Assembly (NCBI GenBank): GCA_024225875.1
Contig: JAAEMD010000211.1
Coordinates: forward strand, 1-23,853
Direction of reading: 5' to 3'
Origin: a bacterium
GTDB taxonomy: Bacteria; Margulisbacteria; Marinamargulisbacteria; JAAEMD01
DNA length: 23,853 nucleotides
The notes beneath the pieces were generated by a model. It did no database searches, was not told the DNA's origin, and was given only the letters and a program-made list of their open reading frames with translations. Below are positions 1-8,886 of this stretch, in pieces. The position numbers and the translations under genes were made by a program. Numbering within the stretch: the stretch's first letter is position 1; each line of letters opens with the position of its first letter.

Positions 1-26
1 ACACTTCAATTTGTACCAGCCATATA
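1..26. repeat. Partial right end of the 113-bp palindromic element
   Basis: The first 26 bases match the right terminus of the palindromic element seen complete at 2233-2458 and 8904-9020 (core TTCAATTTGTACCAGC). The rest of this copy lies outside the window. It sits just past the amidase stop codon, so the amidase gene has a copy of the family on each side. Confidence 0.7.
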
Positions 27-36
27 TTTAAAAAAA

Positions 37-2169
37 CTACTTTTGTTTAAAATATTTTTTCAGGCCTTTATGAATTGAATTTGCTATTTTCTGTCTGAAA
101 GCAGGACTCCTGAGCAGTTTGGCTTCTTTTTTATTGGTAATAAAAGCAGGTTCAACCAGGGTTGCAGGCATTTTTGAATTACGCAGAAGATATAAACGAG
201 CTCTTTTAGTACCATTGTTAGATAATTTTAAATCTCTAACCAGTTCTCTTTGTATGTATTTAGCAAGACGTTTATCTTTTTTCTTATAATAGTAGCATTC
301 CGTACCTTTGGCGTAGGGCTTAAAAAAAGAATTTATATGTATACTTACCATAGCATCGGCATTATTTTTGTTTACTATACGAGTTCTTTGTCGAAGACGT
401 ATTGTTTTATCACTTTTTCTCACCATTATTGGAAAAGCACCTGATTTTGAAAGCAGTTTTTTTAATCTGTAAGCTATATCAAGTGTATATTTTTTTTCAT
501 AAGAGCCATCAATTTTACTGACTCCGCCAGGATCACGTCCTCCATGACCAGCATCAATAACAATAACTTTATTTTTTATTGAATTTAAACGTTTTGTTTT
601 TTTTCCAGCCCTGGATAGTACGGTTTTTTTTGTTTTTGGAAAGGTGATTTTCAGTACATTACCATTAATTTTGTAGCTGAATCTGTTTTTTTTGACTAAG
701 TCGAAAACTATTCTGGTTCTGGGAGGATTATTTTTGAACTGAGATGTTCTTATTCTTTTATAAATATACTGTCTGGAGCGGATTATTTGAGGTAAATCGG
801 AAATACTATTGGGAATATCGACTATTAATCGATATGGTTTGTTTGTGCTCCATACTGAAGCTTTTATAGCATCTCTGGCTTTTATGGTAATAGTGATTTT
901 ATCTTTTTGAATACTTTCTTTAATTTTGGTTATAGTATTATAAAACTCTATTTCTGCACCATAATTTTTTTCTGCTATCTGTGAATAAGGCAGATATCTT
1001 TTTAATAGAACATGTATGCGTACTGTGGTTTTGTTTAACTGATTACACATAAAAGATTGAACAGGCCCCTTATTTACATTAATGTTTTTTTTAGCTGCTT
1101 CTGAAAAAGCTCCTGGTATGTCAACATAAAATCCTTTATGCCAGTGAATTTTATGTGGTTTAGCAGGTTTAAGTATGTTGTCTGATAAAATTTGAACAGA
1201 GAAGCGCTTTTTTTTATTTATAAGCCGGATATTTTTAATTTTACTTAGCAGATGAATCTCATCTCTTTTTTTGTTTGAATAAATGGAAAAACCAAGGGCC
1301 CTGGCAAATGACTTAACTGGAAAAAAAATAGTCCTGTTTTTTATTATGATTTTATCAGGACAGGATATTTTTTTTTGATTTTTTTTTGATTTTATAGTTA
1401 CATAAGATTTTTTGCTGGAAAAAATATATTTTTTTCTGTTGTAGCCAACAGTAATAAAATCTTTTTTACGACTAACTGTATAGCCGTGTTTTTTTATCAT
1501 TTCTGTTAAATTTACGTATAAAACATTATTTTTGTAAAAATATTTATTTTTTTTCAGAACATGTTTGTATTTTGTAAAATATAAAGCCAGGTTATGCTCG
1601 CGAGTTTTTTTTGTTAAAACAGGTGGGGGTAATTTTTTTTTAACTACAGAACCTCTGGTCTTGATGTCCGGGATTTCTTTTTTTACTGTTTTACTGGTAC
1701 TCGTACTGGTAATTGATGGAGGTTCCGTGGTTTGTATAGTAATTATCCTGTTTTTTACACCGATACTAAAGCCCAGTAAAGAAAATAAATCTTTTACAGG
1801 AACATAAAGTCTATTTTTATAAAAGAATGGCGGACTGGAAATATCATGTTCATTATCAAGATATTCTATTTTTTTATAGTGAGGGATAATAGTGCATTTG
1901 AAATCCGGTTTTTTTGTAATTAAAATATACAGGTTATCTTTACGCAGGTAAGTTATTGATCCTTTAAGGGCAGGTAATATATCCCTTAAAGGGATAAACT
2001 GTATTCTGTTTTTTTCAATTACCGGTGTTTCAAGTTTAATTTTTTCAGAATTAATACTTATTTCCACTTTTTTCAGAATCTTAATATTAGAGTCCTGAGA
2101 AAAAATTGCCGGACCAGGCAGCATAGCTGCAGCAAAACATAAGGATATAAGGAGTTTAACAGTTTTCAT
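37..2169 (-). CDS. Secreted N-acetylmuramoyl-L-alanine amidase with stalk and AMIN-like domains
   Basis: A 710-residue zinc amidase of the Amidase_3 (AmiC-like) family, expected to cut the amide bond between N-acetylmuramic acid and the stem peptide in periplasmic peptidoglycan. Residues 1-24 form a signal peptide (basic start, LLISLCFAAAM core). Two copper-amine-oxidase-N-like stalk regions follow (about 30-145 and 190-310), then two AMIN-like beta domains (about 320-420 and 425-525). The catalytic domain starts near 533. Its zinc ligands are His542 in DAGHGG, Glu558 in SYEKK and His611 in SIHIN, with catalytic Glu673 in VEPAF. I chose the ATG at 2169 because the signal peptide starts there; the open frame runs 45 codons further upstream but into a repeat. 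The linkers are very lysine-rich and the gene has many A8-A9 tracts on the coding strand. The domain calls are from motif recognition, and the N-terminal ones are less certain than the amidase. Confidence 0.93.
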   Translation of the reverse strand: MKTVKLLISLCFAAAMLPGPAIFSQDSNIKILKKVEISINSEKIKLETPVIEKNRIQFIPLRDILPALKGSITYLRKDNLYILITKKPDFKCTIIPHYKKIEYLDNEHDISSPPFFYKNRLYVPVKDLFSLLGFSIGVKNRIITIQTTEPPSITSTSTSKTVKKEIPDIKTRGSVVKKKLPPPVLTKKTREHNLALYFTKYKHVLKKNKYFYKNNVLYVNLTEMIKKHGYTVSRKKDFITVGYNRKKYIFSSKKSYVTIKSKKNQKKISCPDKIIIKNRTIFFPVKSFARALGFSIYSNKKRDEIHLLSKIKNIRLINKKKRFSVQILSDNILKPAKPHKIHWHKGFYVDIPGAFSEAAKKNINVNKGPVQSFMCNQLNKTTVRIHVLLKRYLPYSQIAEKNYGAEIEFYNTITKIKESIQKDKITITIKARDAIKASVWSTNKPYRLIVDIPNSISDLPQIIRSRQYIYKRIRTSQFKNNPPRTRIVFDLVKKNRFSYKINGNVLKITFPKTKKTVLSRAGKKTKRLNSIKNKVIVIDAGHGGRDPGGVSKIDGSYEKKYTLDIAYRLKKLLSKSGAFPIMVRKSDKTIRLRQRTRIVNKNNADAMVSIHINSFFKPYAKGTECYYYKKKDKRLAKYIQRELVRDLKLSNNGTKRARLYLLRNSKMPATLVEPAFITNKKEAKLLRSPAFRQKIANSIHKGLKKYFKQK

Positions 2170-2176
2170 TCTATAT

Positions 2177-2205
2177 ATTATATATAGTAATTTATATTTG
2201 CTGAA
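2177..2205 (-). promoter_or_regulatory. Candidate promoter of the amidase gene
   Basis: On the minus strand a perfect TATAAT (2177-2182) lies 17 nt from a weak TTCAGC (2200-2205) and only 7 nt upstream of the ATG at 2169. No Shine-Dalgarno sequence is visible. If used, the transcript would start at or next to the start codon. The region is almost pure A/T, so chance matches are likely. Confidence 0.35.
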
Positions 2206-2232
2206 CATACTCAAATCAGCATATCTAACATA

Positions 2233-2345
2233 TATAGCTGATCCAAAGTAAAATGTCTGACACTTAAAGTTTTCAAATGACTTCGTTAATGTACGCCAGT
2301 ACACAGCACTCAGTCATTTAAACAGACATTTCAATTTGTACCAGC
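2233..2345. repeat. 113-bp palindromic repeat element, copy A
   Basis: This is the first of two head-to-tail 113-bp units. The outer 27 bases are a near-perfect inverted repeat: the left arm starts TATAGCTGATCC, the right arm ends GTACCAGCTATA, with about 4 mismatches in 27. A second, inner perfect 8-bp arm (AAATGACT / AGTCATTT) and a GTAC...GTAC centre mean the whole unit can fold as one long hairpin. It contains no coding sequence. It resembles a MITE (a non-autonomous transposable element) or an extragenic palindrome; I do not recognise the family. Confidence 0.85.
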
Positions 2346-2458
2346 TATAGCTGATCCAAAGTAAAATGTCCGGCACTTAAAGTTTTCAAATGACTTCGTT
2401 AATGTACGTCAGTACACAGCACTCAGTCATTTAAACGGACAGTTCATTTTGATGCCGC
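2346..2458. repeat. 113-bp palindromic repeat element, copy B
   Basis: This is the second unit of the tandem pair, exactly 113 bp after copy A and differing at only a few positions (for example GTACGTC against GTACGCC, and a changed right tip GATGCCGC). With copy A it fills most of the 322-nt gap between the giant barrel gene and the amidase. The remainder of that gap (2459-2491) is A/T-rich and shows nothing recognisable. Confidence 0.85.
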
Positions 2459-2491
2459 TATATAATTCAAATATTAATATTGATTAATCAT

Positions 2492-5400
2492 TTAGAAAAG
2501 AAGTGTTCCTTTTATTACCATCCCTGATATTTCATAAGAATTCTTCTCGGTTTCCGGTCTGTTATTATCCATTAGATCGTGGATTTTTTTTAGATAACCT
2601 TCTCCGCTTATTACAAAACTGTCTATGTAGGGAGCATTGGGTAAAGGCAGTGTAATATCAATTTTCATAGTAGCAGTTTCCACATAATCAGCTCTTTGAA
2701 CTATTTGTGTATTTATCGTGTCACCGGTGCCCTGTTCTATAGTACCTTTAGATAACGTATTAAAATCATAACCTCCTGAGTCTACCCTGGTATAAATGAA
2801 GCTTACTTGAAAATCTTTTTGCTTCAGAGGTGTAAATGATATTTTTGCTGTTCCTTCATAACCCTTGTTTTTATTTTCTCCGGATATGAATTCTATTTTT
2901 TCGCTGCTGGTATATTTTAAGGCATAATCATATGAAATGGATAAACTGGAAAAAGGCTTTAAAACAATACCTGAAGAGCCAGTTATTTGATAGAAAGGGT
3001 TTTCTTTAGCTACTTTTGCTGTGGTGCTGGATTCTGTCACCACTTTTTCTGATATGTCTATTAAATTGCTGTATTCAGCTTTACCGCGTATTGAAATAAA
3101 GTTGAAAGGTGAAAAAGTAGAGCCGATAGAATAGCGGCGTTCTTTATTGGCAAGGCTGTCCTTTAATAAAGAGGGAGACTGTTTCTCAGAGTCTTTAATC
3201 AGAGTTTCAGGGGAAAGGTTAAGCGTATCTGATCTATATTGATATATATTTTTACGTATATAACTGCCGCTGAATGATATAAATGAAAAGGGCTGGTAAG
3301 TACCATCTAAATTAGAATCGCTTAATATTTTGTGTGTAAAACCAGTATTTGCCGGGTTCATATTTCTGTCATACGTTTCTAACCCCCTTGTATGTATGCC
3401 TGAGAGATTAAAGATATTAAAAGGCGAAACTTTACAGGCGTAAGTAAGAGATCTGATATGTGAATTATCATTAAGGTGTATGGATTTGCTGGCATTTTCT
3501 TTATCCTTAGGGGAATAATAGAATGTAGTTTTCTTGTTGGTTATATCTTTTTGTGACTGTTTCATAGAAGCTGACAGCTTTCCAAAATCTACTCTTAATA
3601 CCTTAGGGATGGCAAGAACAATATTACCAGGAGAAAAGGTTAATGATTCACTGTGACTGTATAACGGTAAACTCTCTATGACAGTGTTTGAAGTACTAGA
3701 GTCAGCCAGATTAAATGTTTCTCTGCTGTCAGATCTTTTTTCTGCAGTATAGTCATAGACAAACAAATTCAAAACCGGTAGAGGAGGGATTATGCTCATA
3801 CTTCCGCCTTTTTTTGAATAATTGCTGATATAATAATTCCCGGATGTTGACTGATTTCCTACCTTATCATCTCTTTCGGAACGACGTTTGGAATAATCAA
3901 TAGATTTTATTGTTACTCCAGGCAGAGGTTTAAAATTGTTATATTTATATGACTGATCGCTGCTGGTAAATATTTTTTGTTTATCATGTTCTTCTGTTCT
4001 TTTTTCGTTTGTAGATAAAGTAAAGTAGGAAGATTTGATTGGAGCAAGCAGAAAGTTTGAATCAGAAAGTCCAAAAACTGATAATAACCCCATTGGTGCA
4101 AAACGAGTTATTTTAAAACTTGTATTATCCTCAACACGACCAGTTTGATTAGCAAGGGCACTTTCTGCTTCCTGATGCCTTTTATTGTATAACAGGTTAA
4201 ACCAGCTGAAGGGCTTGTACGACAGTTCATATGATTCATTTTGAACAGTATTGATATTGGCACTTGTCTGCTTTGGGGTTTGTGTTTCAATCTCATCTTT
4301 TGAAAAATCGAAAGTACCTGTTAATTCTTTAAATGGAGTCAACCTGGAATAAAGGGCGCTGCTGCGTCTGTTGGAATATGATTTTTCTGTTATATATTCA
4401 CCTGTATTTGTCAGTAGCCGGGTGACTTTTTTATTTGTTGACTGCTGTTCAAAAGCAGGATTTATTACAATATCACCAAGAACCCATAAATCTTTAAGAT
4501 CAATTTGTGATTCATACTTTTCTTTATCTATTATAGATAGATCAGGTGCTTTAGCATCTATATAATCACCGTTTGTTCTGGTAAAACCGCGGCTGATGGT
4601 ATTTTTAAATGAGTCTGGACCAAAAGCGACACTGCCTGAATAATCAATAGTTTTAGTGTCTATAATGTGGTCAGGTGTAGGACTGTCAGGATCAACGGGA
4701 TCCTGGATTTGCAGCTGATATCTAAGGCTCTGTGAAGTCTCAAACATATCAAAAAATACTAAATCAGCATTAGCATTAAAATCATCTGTATGCAGATAGG
4801 AGTTCTGACCTTTTGCATTGGAATCTTTGAAAAGGTCTCTTCTATTATAATCCATGCTGATCTTTTCTTTTTCATTTATATCCCAGTTAAAACTACCACC
4901 CAGTACCTTTGAACCCTTTTGCTCTTTCATTTCTCCCATAGGTAAAAAATCTTTATCTATTGATTTATAATTACCTTTTATTGTGATATTGTCATTCTTA
5001 TATTCAGTATCTACTTTCATAGCTAATTTAAAATTATGCTGTGCCCCGGCTTCTACTGTACCCTGGTTAGAATAATATTTTGCTTTTACGATAATAGTGT
5101 CAGCATTTCCTGGTGACTGTCTGATAAATTTTAAGTGTCCTGTAATATAGTTAATGATATAGTCTCTGTCTTTTGTTAACATATAAGATTCGCCGGTTTC
5201 CCTTTTAATAAATACTGATTCTGAGTCTTCGACCAGGTTATTATATTCGAGCTTATATGGTTCATAGAATGTATCACCTCTTCCTGTCATGGATTGTTCA
5301 AAATCGAGCTGAGGTTTGGAAAAGTTATGATCAGCAGCGGCTACTTCTGCATTTAACGACCAGTGATCATTGATTTTTGTTCCGAGAGTGAACCCTACCA

Positions 5401-7651
5401 TTCTCTGGTTTATATTACCTGGATCAGGAGAGTTGTCAGGTGCATAATCATAAACCATATATATTCTATCATTGGAGCTCGGAAAATCTGATGGCAGCTG
5501 TCTTCCGTCATGTAAAGTTTCACCAGGTATAAACGTTATGGATGGTTTTGTACCATCGTTACTATAATCTACTGTATAATCTATACCTTCTTCCAGCAGT
5601 CGATCACCTACTTCATTACTAATACGTACTCGAATCTCATCGATACCTTTATATTTAATGGGTATTTCAGTTAAGAAAAAATCATTTTCACCATTTGTAT
5701 ATTTTAAGTGGCCTTCTTTTCCTAAAAAAGAAAAGATAGATTTATAACTTTTTTTGTATTTATATTTAACTGTACCTGTATATGGCGGGCTGCCTGTGAC
5801 CAGGGTGTCAATTACTCTGATTTCTCCTTTATAAGGATTCACTACTTCATAATCAGCTGTGGTAAGAGTTATTTTTTTGTTATTTACTGTAAGTACAATA
5901 TCAATGTTTGCTGTGTTAATAACAGGTGTATTTTTTGTTCTAATTATATTGGAAGTTGTTGTAAAATTTTCTGAAGGGCTCGTTAAGTCAAGTTCTTCAT
6001 CCTGTCCGCTGACACTCTCCTGAATATAAGTAGCACCTATGCTCAAAGGAGAGTCTGTAACATTAACAGAAGGAGTTTCGGTTTTGAAACTATGATATTC
6101 AGCTGAAATTATATGAGGGTATTGTATTTTATAGTTAAACATAAGTTTACCTGTTTTATAATTTAAATTATAGTCACGGATTGGATACAAAAGAACATCG
6201 TTAAGATATATTTTTTCTGAATTATTTACTACAGGTATTTTTGATAAATTATATGGCCCTGGTATATCTTTACCTATTATTTCTTCTGAAATCTGTTCTG
6301 TGAGGTAATAGCTGTAAGAAACTTTTATCTTATCTTTTTCCTTTAAATGTTTTTCATGCAGGGTGAGCTTGCCGGTGTGGCTTTTTAAGGTGTAGTCAAC
6401 ACTGTTTTTCAGCTTTTTTCCATTTAGTTCAACAGAAGATTCACCTAAAACTATATTATTATTTTTTAATTTAAATTCTTGAGTTTTGATATTTCTGGAT
6501 GAGATTACCAGTAATTCGGTTGTAGATTTTGACAGTTTTTGGATTTTCGGTTTAACAGAGGCATGCCATTTGTATTGTGCGCCCATGAAATTCTTTCTGG
6601 ATAAAACAGGAATAAAATCTTCTATCGGATTTGTAAATTCGTAAATAACCTCTATATAATCAGCCTGAGTTTTTAAGTTCTTAAATTCTATACTGCCTTC
6701 ATAATAGTTTATTTTTTCTATTTCACTATCTGGAATTAAAACATTGTTGACCCATATTTTTATAGAGTCTTCCAGGATATTTCCATGACCAAGATTATAT
6801 TTTCTACCTCCGTTACCCCAGCCTTCAAATTTTTTGGGATCAGATCGCTGTCGTCCTGTTGCAATAATTGCTTCCCAGTTATCATCATAAGTTTCCAGTT
6901 TTGCTCCGTTCAGAGCTTTTTTAATATTTATGAACTCTCCATTTTTAAATTCAGCATCAAAATGATAGAACGTTAGATCTGTTTTTTTATATTTAACACG
7001 AATATCGTATTTTCCTGGAAAGTCAGGCTCTTGTTCAACATCATAATGTACGGATAAATCGTCATCCAGTTTTCCATCTATGTTAAATTTATAGCGAAAT
7101 TCGATTTTGGGGTCGCCAATTAAAACATCTCTTGGCAGTTTATTATAAACAGGGTCTTTTCTAATGGTTTCCCATAAAGAGCTGGTGACTGTTTTTGGTT
7201 CGTAATTTCTCTGGCTGTACTTTCCTTCATAAAAACCGGATACATTTAGATCGGGATATTGACTTTTGTGTCTAGCAGGGTATAAGAAACTCTCTTTTTG
7301 CGGTTTTTTTAGAAGCTTAAACTCCGGAGGGTAGCTGTTTTTATCTGGATCAGGCTGTTTTGTTATATTGTTATTCATGGCCAGCTCAATTTTTGCATCG
7401 GTTTTCTTAACTGTATGATCGTTTTCTGGTACGTCTATGGTTTTATTTTTTGTTGATTCAGTTTCTATATTTTTACTGACAACCTTGCTGCTCATAAGAT
7501 TATTTTTAGTATAAGATATGTCAGGAGTTTGACTGAACGCAGTAGAGCTTATTAAGGAAACTAACATCAATACTGTGAGCAGAAAAACCAGCGGAGTACT
7601 TTTCCTCTTTAGTAGATTCATATCTATATGCCGGTCAATTTTTTTATTCAT
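2492..7651 (-). CDS. Giant SprA-like outer-membrane beta-barrel protein
   Basis: A 1,719-residue secreted protein with a signal peptide at about 1-41 (a basic stretch, then LVFLLTVLMLVSLISSTAFS). A low-complexity stretch of about 100 residues follows. A region at 180-300 alternates GKLDDDLSVHYD-type strands and resembles the N-terminal part of SprA. Six degenerate modules of the form 'DY-x-(2-4)-tG-x-(I/L)-x-F ... (I/V)-x-(V/A)-x-Y' lie at about 295-340, 405-450, 477-522, 578-634, 669-738 and 809-861. From about 865 to the end it is beta-rich with about eleven (F/Y/L)-x-P-(F/L) motifs, each followed by an amphipathic strand. The last residue is Phe, as in barrel proteins recognised by BamA. 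SprA is the translocon of the type IX secretion system, about 2,400 residues in Bacteroidetes, so this is shorter and the export role is inference. The ATG overlaps the queA stop (ATGA), suggesting coupled translation; an alternative ATG lies at 7621. I am confident that it is an outer-membrane barrel, less so of SprA kinship. Confidence 0.75.
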   Translation of the reverse strand: MNKKIDRHIDMNLLKRKSTPLVFLLTVLMLVSLISSTAFSQTPDISYTKNNLMSSKVVSKNIETESTKNKTIDVPENDHTVKKTDAKIELAMNNNITKQPDPDKNSYPPEFKLLKKPQKESFLYPARHKSQYPDLNVSGFYEGKYSQRNYEPKTVTSSLWETIRKDPVYNKLPRDVLIGDPKIEFRYKFNIDGKLDDDLSVHYDVEQEPDFPGKYDIRVKYKKTDLTFYHFDAEFKNGEFINIKKALNGAKLETYDDNWEAIIATGRQRSDPKKFEGWGNGGRKYNLGHGNILEDSIKIWVNNVLIPDSEIEKINYYEGSIEFKNLKTQADYIEVIYEFTNPIEDFIPVLSRKNFMGAQYKWHASVKPKIQKLSKSTTELLVISSRNIKTQEFKLKNNNIVLGESSVELNGKKLKNSVDYTLKSHTGKLTLHEKHLKEKDKIKVSYSYYLTEQISEEIIGKDIPGPYNLSKIPVVNNSEKIYLNDVLLYPIRDYNLNYKTGKLMFNYKIQYPHIISAEYHSFKTETPSVNVTDSPLSIGATYIQESVSGQDEELDLTSPSENFTTTSNIIRTKNTPVINTANIDIVLTVNNKKITLTTADYEVVNPYKGEIRVIDTLVTGSPPYTGTVKYKYKKSYKSIFSFLGKEGHLKYTNGENDFFLTEIPIKYKGIDEIRVRISNEVGDRLLEEGIDYTVDYSNDGTKPSITFIPGETLHDGRQLPSDFPSSNDRIYMVYDYAPDNSPDPGNINQRMVGFTLGTKINDHWSLNAEVAAADHNFSKPQLDFEQSMTGRGDTFYEPYKLEYNNLVEDSESVFIKRETGESYMLTKDRDYIINYITGHLKFIRQSPGNADTIIVKAKYYSNQGTVEAGAQHNFKLAMKVDTEYKNDNITIKGNYKSIDKDFLPMGEMKEQKGSKVLGGSFNWDINEKEKISMDYNRRDLFKDSNAKGQNSYLHTDDFNANADLVFFDMFETSQSLRYQLQIQDPVDPDSPTPDHIIDTKTIDYSGSVAFGPDSFKNTISRGFTRTNGDYIDAKAPDLSIIDKEKYESQIDLKDLWVLGDIVINPAFEQQSTNKKVTRLLTNTGEYITEKSYSNRRSSALYSRLTPFKELTGTFDFSKDEIETQTPKQTSANINTVQNESYELSYKPFSWFNLLYNKRHQEAESALANQTGRVEDNTSFKITRFAPMGLLSVFGLSDSNFLLAPIKSSYFTLSTNEKRTEEHDKQKIFTSSDQSYKYNNFKPLPGVTIKSIDYSKRRSERDDKVGNQSTSGNYYISNYSKKGGSMSIIPPLPVLNLFVYDYTAEKRSDSRETFNLADSSTSNTVIESLPLYSHSESLTFSPGNIVLAIPKVLRVDFGKLSASMKQSQKDITNKKTTFYYSPKDKENASKSIHLNDNSHIRSLTYACKVSPFNIFNLSGIHTRGLETYDRNMNPANTGFTHKILSDSNLDGTYQPFSFISFSGSYIRKNIYQYRSDTLNLSPETLIKDSEKQSPSLLKDSLANKERRYSIGSTFSPFNFISIRGKAEYSNLIDISEKVVTESSTTAKVAKENPFYQITGSSGIVLKPFSSLSISYDYALKYTSSEKIEFISGENKNKGYEGTAKISFTPLKQKDFQVSFIYTRVDSGGYDFNTLSKGTIEQGTGDTINTQIVQRADYVETATMKIDITLPLPNAPYIDSFVISGEGYLKKIHDLMDNNRPETEKNSYEISGMVIKGTLLF

Positions 7652-8685
7652 GGCAGTACCAGCATGGCGTCTCCAAAGCTGAAAAAACGATATTTATTTT
7701 GTATAGCTTCCTGATACGCCTGTTTAATAAAATTACTTCCGGCAAAAGCTGAGACCAGCATTAAAAGAGTAGATTTTGGTAAATGAAAATTTGTTAATAA
7801 ACCCTGCAGGACATTGAATTTATAACCTGGATAAATAAATAGGCTGGAATAACCTGAACAAGCTTTCAAATGGTTATTTTTTATACTTGTTTCCAGAGTT
7901 CTGGTGACTGTTGTGCCTATAGCAATTATACGTTTTTTCATTTTAATATATTCAGACAATCTTCTGGCTGTTTCTTCGCTTATAGAATACCATTCAGCAT
8001 GCATTTTATGATCAGTAACTATTTCAGTCTGTACAGGTTTGAAGGTTCCAATTCCTGTATGTAATGTAATATATTCGATCGCAGTAATTTTTTCCTTAAT
8101 TTCTTTTAACAGGGTCGGGGTGAAGTGTAAACCGGCAGTTGGTGCAGCTACAGCGCCTGATACTGAGGCAAATACAGTCTGGTAATTTTTTTCATACTGA
8201 TTAGCATACTGTGATCTGGAGTCCCTGATATATGGTGGCAGGGGTATTGTTCCGTATTGAGCGATTTTATTCTCAAGAGAGCTATTAGTTTTATTAGTAA
8301 ATTCGATAATATTATAATCAGTATTTTTAGATATTACAGTACAGGTAAAATCATCACCAATATAAAGAGTTTCTCCCTCTGCTACTCTTTTAGCTGGTTT
8401 TAATAAAGATTTCCATATATTTTTTTCAACTGCTTCAATTAAAAAAATCTCTATGGAGGCTCCGGTTTTACGTTTTCCGTAAAGGCGGGCTTTAATTACC
8501 TTTGTGTTATTAAGTACTAATACGTCACCGGGTGTTAGTAATCGGGTAATATCCTTAAATAAAAGGTGCTGTATGGTTTTTTTTGATTTATGTAATACCA
8601 TAAGACGGCTGTAGTCTCTTACTGACAGAGGCTTTTGTGCTATAAGATTTTCAGGTAAATGGTAATCAAAATCTGTTGTTAACAT
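7648..8685 (-). CDS. queA: S-adenosylmethionine:tRNA ribosyltransferase-isomerase QueA
   Basis: This enzyme transfers and isomerises the ribosyl moiety of AdoMet onto preQ1 in tRNA, making epoxyqueuosine at position 34 of GUN-anticodon tRNAs. The protein has 345 residues against 356 in E. coli. Family motifs are present in order: FDYHLPENLIAQ (6-17) with RDYSRL (23-28), VLNNTKVIKARLYG (57-70), APTAGLHFT (181-189), LHTGIGTFKPV (208-218), IGTTVTRTLE (256-265) and LLTNFHLPKSTLLMLVSAFAG (from 296). I chose the ATG at 8685 because family members start MLTTDFDY-like; a TTG four codons upstream also keeps the frame open. No strong ribosome site is visible. The stop codon overlaps the start of the giant barrel gene. 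No tgt or other queuosine gene is in the window. Confidence 0.97.
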   Translation of the reverse strand: MLTTDFDYHLPENLIAQKPLSVRDYSRLMVLHKSKKTIQHLLFKDITRLLTPGDVLVLNNTKVIKARLYGKRKTGASIEIFLIEAVEKNIWKSLLKPAKRVAEGETLYIGDDFTCTVISKNTDYNIIEFTNKTNSSLENKIAQYGTIPLPPYIRDSRSQYANQYEKNYQTVFASVSGAVAAPTAGLHFTPTLLKEIKEKITAIEYITLHTGIGTFKPVQTEIVTDHKMHAEWYSISEETARRLSEYIKMKKRIIAIGTTVTRTLETSIKNNHLKACSGYSSLFIYPGYKFNVLQGLLTNFHLPKSTLLMLVSAFAGSNFIKQAYQEAIQNKYRFFSFGDAMLVLP

Positions 8686-8825
8686 AATAATCTGCAATAT
8701 ATATTATTTTTATTATCCTTTTTAATTTATCTGATTTATTTATAATCAATATATCGATATAAAGATAACAAAATATTGTATGGATATTTTGACATTCAAT
8801 TTTGAAGGTCTGATATTTTAATTTT
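8686..8825. other. A/T-rich upstream region of queA
   Basis: About 140 nt, almost entirely A and T, between queA and the repeat cluster. It must hold the queA promoter, but several TATA-like boxes compete and none has a convincing -35 partner at 16-18 nt. An A/T inverted repeat around ATATCGATAT (near 8750-8760) is the only symmetric feature. I see no small gene or RNA here. Confidence 0.4.
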
Positions 8826-8840
8826 ACTGTTAAAAAACAG

Positions 8841-8886
8841 TGGTACTCAGCCATCTAAACGGACAGTTCAATTTGTACCAGCTATA
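8841..8886. repeat. Truncated palindromic element, copy C (right half only)
   Basis: This holds the right arm of the palindromic element (GGACAGTTCAATTTGTACC, then AGCTATA) preceded by part of its central loop (GTACTCAGCCATCTAAAC). The left arm is missing, so this copy cannot fold as the complete ones do. The right arm is identical to that of copy D 134 bp downstream. Confidence 0.75.

Noticed and set aside
1565..1807. Hydrophobic 80-codon plus-strand open frame in the amidase
   Set aside because: It is the complement of lysine- and threonine-rich codons of the amidase linker, which read as Phe/Leu/Val on the other strand.
2170..2304. Open-frame extension of 45 codons at the amidase N-terminus
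   Set aside because: It runs into palindromic copy A and puts the clear signal peptide in the middle of the protein; the ATG at 2169 is the natural start.
2233..2458. Tandem repeats as a CRISPR array
   Set aside because: The units are 113 bp, directly adjacent without variable spacers, and no cas genes are present.
2492..7651. Giant barrel as LptD or a TonB-dependent receptor
   Set aside because: There is no OstA-like domain, plug domain or TonB box; the repeated beta modules and P-F strand motifs fit SprA-like proteins better.
8826..8841. ACTGTT-AAAA-AACAGT hairpin as a terminator
   Set aside because: A 6-bp A/T-rich stem is too weak and no gene ends here; it lies at the broken edge of palindromic copy C.
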